DNA of 37,907 bases from NCBI GenBank assembly GCA_009377585.1, contig WHTS01000053.1, positions 1 through 37,907 of the forward strand, in the 5' to 3' direction. Origin of the DNA: Betaproteobacteria bacterium (GTDB taxonomy: Bacteria; Pseudomonadota; Gammaproteobacteria; Burkholderiales; WYBJ01). Position numbers and translations under genes: made by a program. The notes beneath the pieces are model-generated. The model was given only the letters and a program-made list of their open reading frames with translations, had not been told where the DNA came from and did not search any database. Below are positions 6,483 to 14,926 of the stretch, piece by piece. Each line of letters opens with the position of its first letter. Position 1 is the first letter of the stretch.

Positions 6483-7793
6483 TCAGGCGCTAACCCTTTC
6501 CGGCTCGGGTTGACACTTGTCCCGGCGCGAATACCAGGGCATCAGCAGGAAGAACAGGAAGTAGACGACGGTGCCGATACGGGCGACCCAGGTGGCCACG
6601 TCCTTGGTGTCGAGGAAGAAGGCATCGAACGGGAACTGGCCCCATACGGTGGTCGGCGTGGTACCGAGGTAGCCGAGGATGAAGAAGGTGATCACGAAAG
6701 CCGCGAGCCAGCCCTTGAACAGCCCGCCCTTGTAGCGGATCGATTTCACCGGACTGCGGTCGAGCCAGGGCAGGAAGAACAGCAGCAGCACCGCCGCGCC
6801 CATCGCCGCCACGCCGGGGAACTGCGAATTGAACAATGGCGGCACCGCGCGCAGGACCGAGTAATACGGCGTGAAGTACCAGACGGGCGCGATGTGCTCG
6901 GGCGTCTGCAGCGGGTTGGCCGGGATGAAGTTGTTGTATTCGAGGAAGTAGCCGCCCATCGCCGGGGCGAAGAACATGATGGCGGCGAACACCGCCAGGA
7001 ACACCGCCGTCCCGAACGTATCCTTCACCGAGTAGTAAGGATGGAACGGGATGCCGTCGACCGGGTGGCCGCTGGCCGGGTCGATGTTCTTCTTGATCTC
7101 GATCCCGTCCGGATTGCTCGAGCCGACCTCGTGCAGGGCGAGAATGTGCATCACCACCAGCAGGATCAGCGCAAGCGGCACCGCGATCACGTGCAGCGCG
7201 AAGAAGCGGTTGAGCGTTGCGTCCGAGATCACGTAATCGCCGCGGATCCACAGCGCCAGGTCCTCGCCGAAAAACGGCACGGCGCCGAACAGGTTCACGA
7301 TCACCTGCGCGCCCCAATAGGACATCTGGCCCCAGGGCAGCAGGTAGCCGAAGAACGCCTCTGCCATGAGCGCAAGGTAGATGAGCACCCCGAAAATCCA
7401 CAACAGCTCGCGCGGCTTGCGATACGAGCCGTACATGAGGCCGCGGAACATGTGCAGGTATACGACGATGAAGAACATCGACGCGCCCGTGGAGTGCATG
7501 TAGCGGATGAACCAGCCGCCCGGCACGTCGCGCATGATGTACTCGACCGAGGCGAACGCCTGCGTCGCGTCGGGCTTGTAGCTCATGGTGAGGAAGATGC
7601 CGGTGACGATCTGGATCACCAGCACCAGCAGCGCGAGCGAGCCGAAGTAGTACCAGAAGTTGAAGTTCTTCGGCGCGTAGTACTCGGAGACGTGCTCCTT
7701 CCACATCGAGACCAGCGGAAAGCGCGCATCGACCCAGGTGAGGAGCCCGTTGAAGGGGCCTGCGCCGGTGACCGGTTGCTTGATGGCAGCCAT
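6483..7793 (-). CDS. petB: Ubiquinol-cytochrome c reductase, cytochrome b subunit
   Basis: This 436-residue integral membrane protein is the quinol-oxidising core of complex III. The four haem-b histidines are visible at about H100 and H114 (HSTGASMFFIVVYLH) and H201 and H216 (HVIAVPLALILLVVMH). The quinol-site motif reads PVWY (in HIAPVWYFTPYY) where mitochondria and many alphaproteobacteria have PEWY; the PVWY form is familiar in beta- and gammaproteobacteria. It lies three bases after the Rieske gene and one base before petC. The length is usual for the full eight-helix form. Confidence 0.97.
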   Translation of the reverse strand: MAAIKQPVTGAGPFNGLLTWVDARFPLVSMWKEHVSEYYAPKNFNFWYYFGSLALLVLVIQIVTGIFLTMSYKPDATQAFASVEYIMRDVPGGWFIRYMHSTGASMFFIVVYLHMFRGLMYGSYRKPRELLWIFGVLIYLALMAEAFFGYLLPWGQMSYWGAQVIVNLFGAVPFFGEDLALWIRGDYVISDATLNRFFALHVIAVPLALILLVVMHILALHEVGSSNPDGIEIKKNIDPASGHPVDGIPFHPYYSVKDTFGTAVFLAVFAAIMFFAPAMGGYFLEYNNFIPANPLQTPEHIAPVWYFTPYYSVLRAVPPLFNSQFPGVAAMGAAVLLLFFLPWLDRSPVKSIRYKGGLFKGWLAAFVITFFILGYLGTTPTTVWGQFPFDAFFLDTKDVATWVARIGTVVYFLFFLLMPWYSRRDKCQPEPERVSA

Positions 7794-7796
7794 CGC

Positions 7797-8387
7797 CTAC
7801 GCCCCTTTCTTGTCTTCGCCGATCACGATCTTCGAGTCGGCGAGATACATGTAACGGGGCACCTCCAGGTTGATCGGCGCGGGAGCGCCCTTGTAGACGC
7901 GGCCGGCGAAGTCGAACTTCGAACCGTGGCACGGGCAGTAGAAACCACCCACCCAGTCCGCGCCCATGTCCGGGGACATTTCCTTGGGCTTGAACTGCGG
8001 CGAGCAGCCGAGATGCGTGCATACGCCCACGAGCACCAGTACCTCGGGTTTGATGGAACGGGCTTCGTTCTTGGCGTAGTCGGGCTGCTGATCGACTTCG
8101 AGCTTCGGGTCGGTCACCCGATCGTCCGACTTTTCGATCGAGGTGAGCATCTCCGGGGTGCGACGCAGAACCCAGACCGGCTTGCCGCGCCACTCCACCC
8201 GCATCATCTCGCCCGGTCCGAGATGGCTGATGTCGACCTCGACCGGCGCGCCCATCGCCTTGGCGCGCTCGGAGGGCATCATGCTGGCGGCAAACGGCAC
8301 CGCCGCACCCACCGCCGTCACGCCGCCCACCACCGAGGTCGCCACCAAGAAACCGCGCTTGCTTTTATCCAGCTCTTTCTCGCTCAT
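7797..8387 (-). CDS. petA: Ubiquinol-cytochrome c reductase, Rieske iron-sulfur subunit
   Basis: The 196-residue protein carries the [2Fe-2S] cluster that takes the first electron from ubiquinol. Cluster motifs are CTHLGC (residues 123-128) and CPCHGS (151-156), giving the two cysteine and two histidine ligands plus the disulfide pair. The N-terminus has a membrane segment (GFLVATSVVGGVTAVGAAVPFA) preceded by DKSKRGFL, a twin-arginine-like KR signal of the kind used by Rieske proteins; tatABC lies about 2 kb away. I start at the ATG at 8387; an in-frame GTG eight codons upstream is possible. It is the first gene of petABC-sspAB. Confidence 0.96.
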   Translation of the reverse strand: MSEKELDKSKRGFLVATSVVGGVTAVGAAVPFAASMMPSERAKAMGAPVEVDISHLGPGEMMRVEWRGKPVWVLRRTPEMLTSIEKSDDRVTDPKLEVDQQPDYAKNEARSIKPEVLVLVGVCTHLGCSPQFKPKEMSPDMGADWVGGFYCPCHGSKFDFAGRVYKGAPAPINLEVPRYMYLADSKIVIGEDKKGA

Positions 8388-8427
8388 GCTTTGCTCGCGT
8401 TCCCCGGCCACAACCCAAAAGCGAAGG

Positions 8428-8433
8428 ATTTTA
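8428..8433 (-). promoter_or_regulatory. Possible -10 element for petABC-sspAB
   Basis: TAAAAT on the minus strand lies about 40 bases upstream of the petA ATG. The region at the expected -35 distance is T-rich but has no good match to TTGACA. It is offered only as the most likely -10 element in the gap. Confidence 0.35.
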
Positions 8434-8742
8434 CCCGATGACTCGGAAAAACTTAACAGTTTCGAACATTAGCGCCGGGTTTTCAGGGGCTTGTGCCTGA
8501 TCGCAGGGCCGCGCAATCCCTGCCGCAGCGCTACGCGCAACCGCGCCGGCCACCTCCCACGCAGCCGAACGCGCGCTGAGCGGCAATAGCCGCCGAGCCT
8601 AAATGTCCGGCGGGTGGCCACCGAGCCCAGACACCAGGCTGCGAGCATTCCGCCACGATCTCGCCATGATGTCGGGTTAGTGTCCTCGAGTCCGAAATTC
8701 GACGCACAAAAGATGGACACCAGCGTCGGCATATCCGACCGG
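8434..8742. other. Divergent intergenic region between petA and the Deg protease
   Basis: The 386 bases between the two divergent start codons contain a candidate -10 element at each end. The roughly 300 bases between these contain short GC-rich inverted repeats but no reading frame with coding character, tRNA or recognised RNA family. I see nothing else I can name. Confidence 0.5.
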
Positions 8743-8748
8743 TATAAT
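8743..8748 (+). promoter_or_regulatory. Perfect TATAAT -10 element for the Deg protease gene
   Basis: TATAAT matches the sigma-70 consensus exactly and lies 26 bases before the ATG at 8774. TGGACA at 8714-8719 resembles a -35 element but the 23-base spacing is too long, so the -35 is unassigned. The predicted leader is short (about 20 bases) and shows no clear Shine-Dalgarno sequence. Confidence 0.55.
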
Positions 8749-8773
8749 CCCGTTTCGCCCCGACTTATTTGCC

Positions 8774-9952
8774 ATGCGCCGCCTCTGGCTCATCTTCTCC
8801 CAGACAGCAACGGTGTGCCTAGCCGTGCTGTTCGTGGTCTCGACCTTGCGACCCGACCTGCTCGGCTCACCGCGCAGCGAGGTCGTCACGGTGCACGAGC
8901 CCGTGACCCATGCCGAGCCGATACCGGCGACGACCCGGGAACAGCCCGCGCGGGTCCTGCCGGCAGTGTCGCTGCGTGAAGCGGCCGCCCGCGCCACCCC
9001 TTCGGTGGTCAACATCTTCACCAGCAAGGAAACCAAGGTCGCGCGCATCGCGCCCACCAACGATCCGCTGTTTCGCCGCTTCTTCGGCAACCTGTTCGGC
9101 GAATCGGTGCAGAAGGCATCGAGCCTGGGTTCGGGTGTGATCGTATCCGCCGACGGCTACATCCTGACAGCGAATCATGTGGTGGAAGGCGCCGACGAGA
9201 TCGAGCTGGCCCTGATGGACGGACGCAAGGTCGCCGCGCGCATCGTGGGCGTGGATCCCGAGACCGATCTTGCCGTGCTGAAAGCCGAACAGAAGGGGCT
9301 GCCCGCCATCACCTTCGCGCCCGCCGACAAGGCGCGCGTCGGCGACGTCGTGCTCGCCATCGGCAATCCGTTCGGCGTCGGGCAGACCGTCACATCCGGA
9401 ATCGTGAGCGCTCTCGGACGCTCCCAGATCGGCATCAACACCTACGAGAACTTCATCCAGACCGATGCGGCGATCAACCCGGGCAATTCAGGCGGCGCGC
9501 TGGTCGACGGCAACGGGCAGCTGATCGGCGTCAACACGGCCATCTTCTCGCGCAGCGGCGGCAATCTCGGGATCGGCTTCGCCATTCCCGTCTCCGTCGC
9601 CCACAGCGTGATGAACAGCATCATTGCGACCGGAATGGTGACGCGCGGCTGGATGGGGATCGAACTGCAGAACGTCGCACAAGCTGCCGAAGCCAACGTG
9701 CCCGCGGGCGTGCGCGGCGTGCGCGTGGCGAACGTGATGCCGGCGAGCCCGGCCGCACAAGCCGGAATCCGGTCCGGCGACTTGCTGACGGCCATCGAAG
9801 GCAAACCGGTGGTCGATACCACCAGCCTCCTGAACACCGTCGCCGCGCTGAAGCCCGGCTCGCAAGCCGCACTCACGCTGCGGCGCGAGCGCTCGGAGCT
9901 GAAGGTGAAGGTGACCGTGGGCCGCCGCCCTACACCGGCAGCAGTACCATAG
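8774..9952 (+). CDS. Membrane-anchored Deg/HtrA serine protease with one PDZ domain (DegS/AlgW type)
   Basis: The 392-residue protein is a periplasmic quality-control protease. It has an N-terminal uncleaved anchor (LWLIFSQTATVCLAVLFVVS, residues 4-23), a trypsin-like domain at about 65-275 with the catalytic triad H135 (TANHVV), D165 (PETDLAVL) and S239 (GNSGGAL), and a single PDZ domain at about 285-385 (GVRVANVMPASPAAQAGI). One PDZ plus a membrane anchor is the DegS/AlgW architecture, which can trigger the sigma-E envelope response; DegP and DegQ have two PDZ domains. No anti-sigma factor gene is nearby, so that role is inferred. It is transcribed alone, divergent from petABC and convergent with tatC. 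Confidence 0.93.
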   Translation: MRRLWLIFSQTATVCLAVLFVVSTLRPDLLGSPRSEVVTVHEPVTHAEPIPATTREQPARVLPAVSLREAAARATPSVVNIFTSKETKVARIAPTNDPLFRRFFGNLFGESVQKASSLGSGVIVSADGYILTANHVVEGADEIELALMDGRKVAARIVGVDPETDLAVLKAEQKGLPAITFAPADKARVGDVVLAIGNPFGVGQTVTSGIVSALGRSQIGINTYENFIQTDAAINPGNSGGALVDGNGQLIGVNTAIFSRSGGNLGIGFAIPVSVAHSVMNSIIATGMVTRGWMGIELQNVAQAAEANVPAGVRGVRVANVMPASPAAQAGIRSGDLLTAIEGKPVVDTTSLLNTVAALKPGSQAALTLRRERSELKVKVTVGRRPTPAAVP

Positions 9953-10085
9953 CGGCAACGAAACCCGTACTCCTCGCGCCTGGTCGGGCCGGCCGGGCGT
10001 TCACACCGGTCATCGTCACCGGGCGCACGCCCCACCGGAGGGCGCTGACATGGCCTCGCCCGCCGCCTGCGCCGTCACGAAGCGG

Positions 10086-10835
10086 TTATTTCACCTCGGC
10101 GGCGGCCTCGGCATCCGGCGCGGGCGTCACCAGTCGGGCCACCCAGATACCCACCTCGTAGAGCAGGCACAGCGGTAGCGCGAGCAGCAGCTGCGAAATA
10201 ACGTCGGGAGGCGTGAAGACGGCGCCGATCACGAACGCGCCCACGATCACGTACGCGCGCGCCTGCTTCAGCTTCTCCACGGTCACCAGGCCCATTCGCA
10301 CCAGCAGCACGACAGCCACCGGCGTTTCGAACGTCGCCCCGAAAGCGAGAAACATCGTCAGCACGAAGCTGAAATATTTCTCGATGTCCGTCATCCAAGC
10401 CACGCCTTCCGGGGCGATGGCCGCCATGAAGCGGAATATGGATGGAAACACGACGAAGTACGCGAACGCCATGCCGATGAAGAACAGCAACGAGCTGGTG
10501 ACGATCAACGGCACGGCGAGCCGCTTCTCGTGCGAATAGAGGCCCGGGGCGACGAACGCCCACACCTGATGGAGCACGTAGGGCAGCGCGATCAGGAAGG
10601 CGACCAGCAGCGTGACTTTCACCGGCACGAGGAACACGCCGACCACGTCGGTGGCGATCATGCTGCCGCCGGTCGGGAGCGCGGCGAGCAGCGGTCTTGC
10701 CAGCAGCGAATAGATGTCGGAGGCCCAATAGGCCAGGCACAGGAACACCAGCAGTACCGCGCCGATGATGCGCAGCAACCGGTCGCGCAGCTCGACCAGG
10801 TGGGAGATGAAGGTATCTTCGGCGCCGTCGCTCAT
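10086..10835 (-). CDS. tatC: Sec-independent protein translocase subunit TatC
   Basis: TatC recognises twin-arginine signal peptides and forms the core of the folded-protein export channel. The 249-residue product has six membrane segments and the family signatures: HLVELRDRLLRIIG at the cytoplasmic N-terminus, VWAFVAPGLYSHEK in the first periplasmic loop to cytoplasmic transition, and FGATFETPVAV in the third helix region, with the conserved glutamate. It is 18 bases downstream of tatB. The usual tatABC order follows hinT in betaproteobacteria. Confidence 0.97.
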   Translation of the reverse strand: MSDGAEDTFISHLVELRDRLLRIIGAVLLVFLCLAYWASDIYSLLARPLLAALPTGGSMIATDVVGVFLVPVKVTLLVAFLIALPYVLHQVWAFVAPGLYSHEKRLAVPLIVTSSLLFFIGMAFAYFVVFPSIFRFMAAIAPEGVAWMTDIEKYFSFVLTMFLAFGATFETPVAVVLLVRMGLVTVEKLKQARAYVIVGAFVIGAVFTPPDVISQLLLALPLCLLYEVGIWVARLVTPAPDAEAAAEVK

Positions 10836-10853
10836 ATCGCTTGGCGGGCCGAA

Positions 10854-11366
10854 TCAGGCGCTCTTGGGCGCCTCGGCCGGCATCCCGGGCCGGGCCGCAG
10901 CGGGCGTTTCAGGTGCGGTGTCGGGGTTCGGCGTGGTATCGGGCTTCGGTGCGATGTCGCGCTCGGGCGCGGTATCCGGCGCGGCGTCGGGCTTCGACGC
11001 CGGAGTGTGCAGAAGCGCTGCCGCCGCCGGCTGCATATCCTCCGACCTGGCGTCTTCGGACTGGCGCTGGGTCGAGGGCTCGACCAGTTCCTTCAGCTCG
11101 CGCATTTCCTGGTCGACCTGGTCGAGCTCGCGGCTCATCGACTGCTCGATCTCGCGCGCCGAATCCTGCACGCTTTCACGCAGTTTTTTCAGCTCGTCGA
11201 GCTCGATCTCGCGCTGGATGTCGGACTTGACGTCGTTGACGTAGCGCTGCATGCGGCCGAACAAATGACCGGCGGTGCGCGCCACCCCCGGCAGCCGCTC
11301 GGGCCCGATCACGATCAAGGCGACCACGCCGATCACCACCATTTCGAACAAGCTGATATCGAACAT
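10854..11366 (-). CDS. tatB: Sec-independent protein translocase subunit TatB
   Basis: TatB partners TatC in signal-peptide recognition. The 170-residue protein starts MFDISLFEMVVIGVVALIVI, one membrane helix, with the conserved GPERLP hinge at about residues 21-26 and an amphipathic helix after it. A long charged coiled-coil-like region (about 45-95) and an unusual Ala/Pro/Thr/Asp-rich tail with repeated PDTAP-like units (about 120-170) follow. The tail is typical in being poorly conserved. The gene is 73 bases after tatA. Confidence 0.95.
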   Translation of the reverse strand: MFDISLFEMVVIGVVALIVIGPERLPGVARTAGHLFGRMQRYVNDVKSDIQREIELDELKKLRESVQDSAREIEQSMSRELDQVDQEMRELKELVEPSTQRQSEDARSEDMQPAAAALLHTPASKPDAAPDTAPERDIAPKPDTTPNPDTAPETPAAARPGMPAEAPKSA

Positions 11367-11439
11367 CTGCGGTGGCTCGTGGGCGACCGTGCCGGCCGCG
11401 GCAGTGCGGCCGCCGCATCGGCAGACAGCGGCCGGCCCT

Positions 11440-11667
11440 TCAGGCGCGGGTCTTTTCCTTGACCTCGCCTTCGATGGTCTGGCCCGCGGAAGGTGGAATC
11501 TCGGCCTTGGACGCGGACGGCTTGTCCTCTTCGGTCTTCATGCCGTCCTTGAACCCGCGCACGGCGCCGCCCAGGTCCGAACCGAGGTTGCGCAGCTTCT
11601 TGGTGCCGAAGATCAGCACGACCACCAGCAGAACGATGAGCCAGTGCCAGATACTGAATGAACCCAT
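11440..11667 (-). CDS. tatA: Sec-independent protein translocase subunit TatA
   Basis: TatA oligomers form the variable pore element of the twin-arginine system. The 75-residue protein begins [20 protein letters not shown], the single membrane helix, followed by the [10 protein letters not shown] hinge and the [15 protein letters not shown] amphipathic helix, all diagnostic. I start at the ATG at 11667, since the longer frame adds twelve residues that do not fit the family. It precedes tatB and tatC; hinT lies 126 bases upstream across a REP-like element. Confidence 0.95.
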   Translation of the reverse strand: MGSFSIWHWLIVLLVVVLIFGTKKLRNLGSDLGGAVRGFKDGMKTEEDKPSASKAEIPPSAGQTIEGEVKEKTRA

Positions 11668-11690
11668 GATCGACTCCTTATCGAGCATTC

Positions 11691-11763
11691 GGAAAGTGGC
11701 CATATGGCCGCTTTCCGCTGTGCGCTCCCCTCTCCCCTCGGGAGAGGGGAGAGGGGTGAGGGA
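11691..11763. repeat. Palindrome plus REP-like hairpin between hinT and tatA
   Basis: Bases 11691-11716 form a near-perfect 26-base palindrome of the form GGAAAGTGGCC..GGCCGCTTTCC with one mismatch. Bases 11725-11763 are a member of the CCCTCTCCC/GGGAGAGGGG hairpin family ending GGGGTGAGGG, which recurs across the window. The same pair of modules, GGAAAGTGGC hairpin then CTCCCCTCTCCC, is found again at 18300-18350. Confidence 0.8.
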
Positions 11764-11793
11764 GCGAGCGCGAATACATTGATCGAAAGCTCG

Positions 11794-12144
11794 CTAGACC
11801 CGGACCAGCATCGGCGGCAGAACCGCCGGCCCGCCGAGCACGTGAACGTGCAGGTGCATGACGTCCTGGCGGCCGATTCGGCCCGTGTTGACGATGGTGC
11901 GAAAGCCCTCGCTGCAGCCTTCCTGCCGGGCCAGCCGAGGCGCGAGCACCATGATGTGTCCCATCACCGCCTCGTGACTTTCCTCCAGGTGCGCCATCGA
12001 GTCCACGTGCTCCCTGGGAATGAGCATGAAGTGTACCGGCGCGACCGGATTGATGTCGTGAAAGGCGTAGACGAGATCGTCCTCGTAGACCTTGCGGCTC
12101 GGGATCTCGCCGCGCACGATCTTGCAGAAGAGGCAGTTTTCCAT
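11794..12144 (-). CDS. hinT: HIT-family purine nucleoside phosphoramidase (HinT-like)
   Basis: The 116-residue protein starts MENCLFCKIVRGEIPSRKVY, the classic histidine-triad opening, and ends with the nucleotide-binding triad HLHVHVLGG (H97, H99, H101), where the middle histidine is the expected nucleophile. HINPVAPVHFMLIP-like residues (DINPVAPVHFMLIPREH) provide the rest of the fold. HinT enzymes hydrolyse AMP-lysine and similar phosphoramidates. The position between hisE and tatA is the common betaproteobacterial one. It starts 45 bases after the hisE stop. Confidence 0.93.
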   Translation of the reverse strand: MENCLFCKIVRGEIPSRKVYEDDLVYAFHDINPVAPVHFMLIPREHVDSMAHLEESHEAVMGHIMVLAPRLARQEGCSEGFRTIVNTGRIGRQDVMHLHVHVLGGPAVLPPMLVRV

Positions 12145-12189
12145 CGTTTCCGTGCCGGTGGGTCCGAAACCGCGGTGGCGCTCGCCGGC

Positions 12190-12513
12190 TCAGCGCTCGC
12201 GGCTCGCCTTCTCGTCGATGCCCGAGATGCCTTCACGGCGCCTGAGCTCCGCCAGCACGTCCTCCGGCGTCAAGCCATGCCAGGTCAGCAGGACGAGCGT
12301 GTGGAACCACAAATCCGCTACCTCGCGTACCAGGCCCAGTTTATCACCCTGCTTCGAGGCGAGCAGGCATTCCCCGGCTTCCTCGATCACCTTGCGCAGG
12401 ATGGCGTCCTCGCCGCGACCGAACAAGCCCGCGACATACGAGGTTGCCGGATCGGCGGAGCGGCGCTCCCCGAGCGTCTGCCCCAGGCGTTCGAGTATTC
12501 CGGGATCGATCAC
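12190..12513 (-). CDS. hisE: Phosphoribosyl-ATP pyrophosphatase (HisE)
   Basis: HisE removes pyrophosphate from phosphoribosyl-ATP, the second step of histidine synthesis. The 107-residue product has the MazG-like metal-binding pattern: [14 protein letters not shown] supplies the E..E pair and [15 protein letters not shown] the E..D pair. The start is a GTG overlapping the hisI stop as GTGA, so the two are coupled; HisI and HisE are separate proteins here rather than the fused form of enterobacteria. It precedes hinT. Confidence 0.95.
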   Translation of the reverse strand: MIDPGILERLGQTLGERRSADPATSYVAGLFGRGEDAILRKVIEEAGECLLASKQGDKLGLVREVADLWFHTLVLLTWHGLTPEDVLAELRRREGISGIDEKASRER

Positions 12514-12959
12514 TCGCTTTTCGCTCCTGCCGTGCCCGCTGTGCCGGTGCTCGCAGCCGGTGCTGCGGCGTGGCCGGCGTAGATCGTCCCGGGATCTTTC
12601 AGCACCGGATCGGTTACGACCCACTGGCCGTCCTGCAGGCGGCGAAAAAAGCAGTTCGCGCGCCCGGTATGGCAGGCGATGCCGCCGATCTGCTCGACTT
12701 CCAGCAGGATCACGTCCTCGTCGCAGTCGAGGCGGATGGAACGCACCTTCTGCACGTGGCCCGATTCCTCGCCCTTGCGCCACAGGCGCTTGCGCGAGCG
12801 CGACCAGTACACCGCGTTGCCGCTCTCGGCGGTCTCCTGCAACGCTTCCCGGTTCATCCAGGCCACCATCAACACGCGTCCGCTGCCCGCTTCCTGCGCA
12901 ATGGCCGGCACCAGGCCATCCTGCGACCACTTGATCTCGCTCAGCCACTGCTGCGTCAT
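12510..12959 (-). CDS. hisI: Phosphoribosyl-AMP cyclohydrolase (HisI)
   Basis: HisI opens the purine ring of phosphoribosyl-AMP, the third histidine step. Metal ligands are visible: D78, D80 and D82 in LDCDED for magnesium, and zinc cysteines C79, C96 and C103 ([11 protein letters not shown]). The N-terminal [12 protein letters not shown] and [18 protein letters not shown] are family signatures. The 149 residues include an Ala/Thr/Gly-rich tail of about 25 residues beyond the usual end. The gap to hisF upstream is 275 bases and full of repeats, unlike the tight spacing elsewhere in the cluster. Confidence 0.95.
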   Translation of the reverse strand: MTQQWLSEIKWSQDGLVPAIAQEAGSGRVLMVAWMNREALQETAESGNAVYWSRSRKRLWRKGEESGHVQKVRSIRLDCDEDVILLEVEQIGGIACHTGRANCFFRRLQDGQWVVTDPVLKDPGTIYAGHAAAPAASTGTAGTAGAKSE

Positions 12960-12980
12960 GGATGTTCTTCCGTCACACCG

Positions 12981-13048
12981 GCGCCTTGGCGCCGTACTTA
13001 GCTTGCGCCTTGGCGCCGTACTTAGCTTGCGCCTTGGCGCCGTACTTA
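12981..13048. repeat. 24-bp tandem repeat, 2.8 copies, between hisI and hisF
   Basis: GCGCCTTGGCGCC plus GTACTTAGCTT make a 24-base unit repeated twice in full and once for 20 bases without mismatch. Each unit contains the self-complementary GGCGCC. No spacers vary between units, so it is not a CRISPR array. Confidence 0.9.
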
Positions 13049-13079
13049 TCGAGCGTTCCCTATTTCATGTCACGCTCGT

Positions 13080-13157
13080 CCCTCACTTGCAGTGCGCGCA
13101 TCGGCATGCAGGCCGATGCCGTTCGGCCGGCGCGGACCATGGTCCGCGAATTCCCGG
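13080..13157 (-). repeat. 78-bp interspersed element, copy 1 (hisF-hisI gap)
   Basis: This is one of five near-identical 78-base copies; here it reads in the opposite orientation to the other four. It contains the 18-base perfect palindrome CGCGGACCATGGTCCGCG and the hairpin GCATCGGC-CTGCAT-GCCGATGC. It is flanked on both sides by the sequence CCTCAC (GTGAGG on the other strand), as if inserted with a short target duplication. Confidence 0.9.
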
Positions 13158-13199
13158 CCTCACCCCCCAACCCCTCTCCCGGGGGGAGAGGGGAGCGTC
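13158..13199. repeat. REP-like CCCTCTCCC hairpin abutting 78-bp element copy 1
   Basis: CCCCTCTCCC, a few bases of GGG-rich loop and GGGAGAGGGG form a strong hairpin, preceded by CCTCACCCCCCAA. This is the same module found next to the other 78-bp copies. Confidence 0.85.
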
Positions 13200-13234
13200 G
13201 CGTCCGTATTGGACTGTCGTCCAATACGGAACGA

Positions 13235-14032
13235 TCAATAGCTTGCGGTCGGGGCCGGACCTCGATCCCTCACCACGATCCCTTGGGCCGCCATGTGCGC
13301 CTTCACGGCATCGACCGTGAGCTCACCGTAGTGAAAGACGCTCGCCGCCAGCACCGCGTCGGCATGGCCTTCGAGCACGCCCGCGGCGAAATGATCGATC
13401 GAGCCGACGCCGCCGCTCGCCACGATCGGAATTTCGAGCGCGTCGGAGAACGCGCGCGTGAGCGCGAGATCGAAGCCCAGCCGCGTGCCGTCGCGATCCA
13501 TGCTGGTGAGGAGAATTTCGCCTGCGCCCGCCGCCTGCATGCGCCGGCCCCATTCTAGCGCGTCCAACCCGGTCGCCCGCCGCCCGCCGTGCGTGAATAC
13601 CTCCCAGCGCAGCGGGCTCGAATCCGGCACCCGCTTGGCATCGACCGCCACCACGATGCACTGGGAGCCGAAGCGCGCGCAGGCATCGAGCACGAGCTGC
13701 GGATCCTGTACCGCGGAGGTATTGATGCTCACCTTGTCGGCGCCGGCGTTGAGCAGCCGGCGCACGTCCTCGACGCTGCGAACCCCGCCGCCGACCGTGA
13801 GCGGAATGAACACCTGGGCGGCCACGTCTTCGATCACCTTGAGGATGAGACCGCGTCCCTCGGAGCTCGCCGTGATGTCGAGGAACGTGAGCTCGTCCGC
13901 GCCCTCGGCGTCGTAGCGTCGTGCGATCTCGATCGGATCGCCGGCATCGCGCAGGCCGACGAAATTGACACCCTTGACGACGCGCCCACCGGTCACGTCG
14001 AGGCAGGGAATGATGCGCTTGGCGAGAGCCAT
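13235..14032 (-). CDS. hisF: Imidazole glycerol phosphate synthase subunit HisF (cyclase)
   Basis: HisF uses ammonia from HisH to convert PRFAR to imidazole glycerol phosphate and AICAR. The 265-residue TIM barrel has the catalytic aspartates D12 (IIPCLDV) and D131 (VVAVDAKR) and the phosphate-binding loops GGGVRS and VASGGVGS. The C-terminus [11 protein letters not shown] is slightly longer than usual and is close to the repeat-rich gap. The gene follows hisA by 48 bases. Confidence 0.97.
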   Translation of the reverse strand: MALAKRIIPCLDVTGGRVVKGVNFVGLRDAGDPIEIARRYDAEGADELTFLDITASSEGRGLILKVIEDVAAQVFIPLTVGGGVRSVEDVRRLLNAGADKVSINTSAVQDPQLVLDACARFGSQCIVVAVDAKRVPDSSPLRWEVFTHGGRRATGLDALEWGRRMQAAGAGEILLTSMDRDGTRLGFDLALTRAFSDALEIPIVASGGVGSIDHFAAGVLEGHADAVLAASVFHYGELTVDAVKAHMAAQGIVVRDRGPAPTASY

Positions 14033-14080
14033 GATGGGTGCTCGGCTGCCCCGCCGCGGCCGGCGCGCCGGGTGCGGCTG

Positions 14081-14818
14081 CTAGGCTCCGTCCCCCTGGG
14101 CCGCCGCGAGCGCCTGCGCGAAATCGAGCGTGCCCTGGTAGAGCGCCCGCCCGGTGATGGCGCCGACGATGCCTTCGGCTTCCACCGCGCGCAGGGCTTC
14201 GATGTCCTTCAGATCGGTGATGCCGCCGCTCGCGATCACCGGCACGCTCAGCTCGCGCGCCAGGCGCACCGTGGCTTCGATGTTGATGCCCGTGAGCATG
14301 CCGTCGCGGCCGATGTCGGTGTAGATGATCGCCTCGACGCCATAGTCCTCGAACTTCTTCGCCAGGTCGACCACCTCATGGCGCGTCATCTTGGACCAGC
14401 CTTCGACCGCAACCTTGCCGTCGCGCGCATCCAGCGCCACCATCACGTGCCCCGGGAAAGCCCCACATGCATCGTGCAGAAAGCCCGGCGTCTTCACCGC
14501 CGCGGTGCCGATGATCACGTAGGTCACGCCATCGTCGAGATAGCGCTCGATGATGTCCAGGTCGCGAATGCCCCCGCCCAGCTGCACCGGCATGTCGCCC
14601 GCGGCATCGACGATGCGGCGAATGACTGCTTCGTTTTTCGGCTTGCCGGCCTGGGCGCCGTTCAGGTCGACCACGTGCAGGCGCTTCGCGCCCTGATCGA
14701 GCCAATGCCTGGCCATGGCCGGCGGATCCTCGGAAAACACGGTCGCCTGATCCATGTCGCCTTGCTTCAAGCGAACGCACTTGCCGTCCTTCAGGTCGAT
14801 TGCGGGAATGATCAGCAT
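14081..14818 (-). CDS. hisA: ProFAR isomerase (HisA)
   Basis: HisA isomerises the aminoaldose ProFAR to the ketose PRFAR. The 245-residue barrel begins [20 protein letters not shown] with the catalytic D8, and the second acid D130 is in [16 protein letters not shown] and VIASGGI are the phosphate-binding loops. I start at the ATG at 14818 because the family begins exactly there; twelve upstream in-frame residues are not conserved. It lies between hisH (108-base gap) and hisF. Confidence 0.97.
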   Translation of the reverse strand: MLIIPAIDLKDGKCVRLKQGDMDQATVFSEDPPAMARHWLDQGAKRLHVVDLNGAQAGKPKNEAVIRRIVDAAGDMPVQLGGGIRDLDIIERYLDDGVTYVIIGTAAVKTPGFLHDACGAFPGHVMVALDARDGKVAVEGWSKMTRHEVVDLAKKFEDYGVEAIIYTDIGRDGMLTGINIEATVRLARELSVPVIASGGITDLKDIEALRAVEAEGIVGAITGRALYQGTLDFAQALAAAQGDGA

Positions 14819-14926
14819 AACGGCTCGGTGAATGCGGATGACGATCTGCCGCACGCGTGAGGATGGTTGCGGGGGGGCCGGAAACCCATCGTGACTTTCG
14901 GTTCGATGAAAAGCGACTGAACGCGA

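Noticed and set aside
6345-8441. Long plus-strand open frame opposite petABC
   Set aside because: It is antisense to three firmly identified bc1 genes, rich in Arg/His/Glu with no recognisable domain.
8469-8732. Minus-strand 87-codon frame in the petA-Deg protease gap
   Set aside because: Arg-rich composition, no ribosome site, no family resemblance, and it overlaps the region expected to hold both promoters.
12981-13048. Possible CRISPR array in the hisI-hisF gap
   Set aside because: Units abut without variable spacers and are too few; there are no cas genes.
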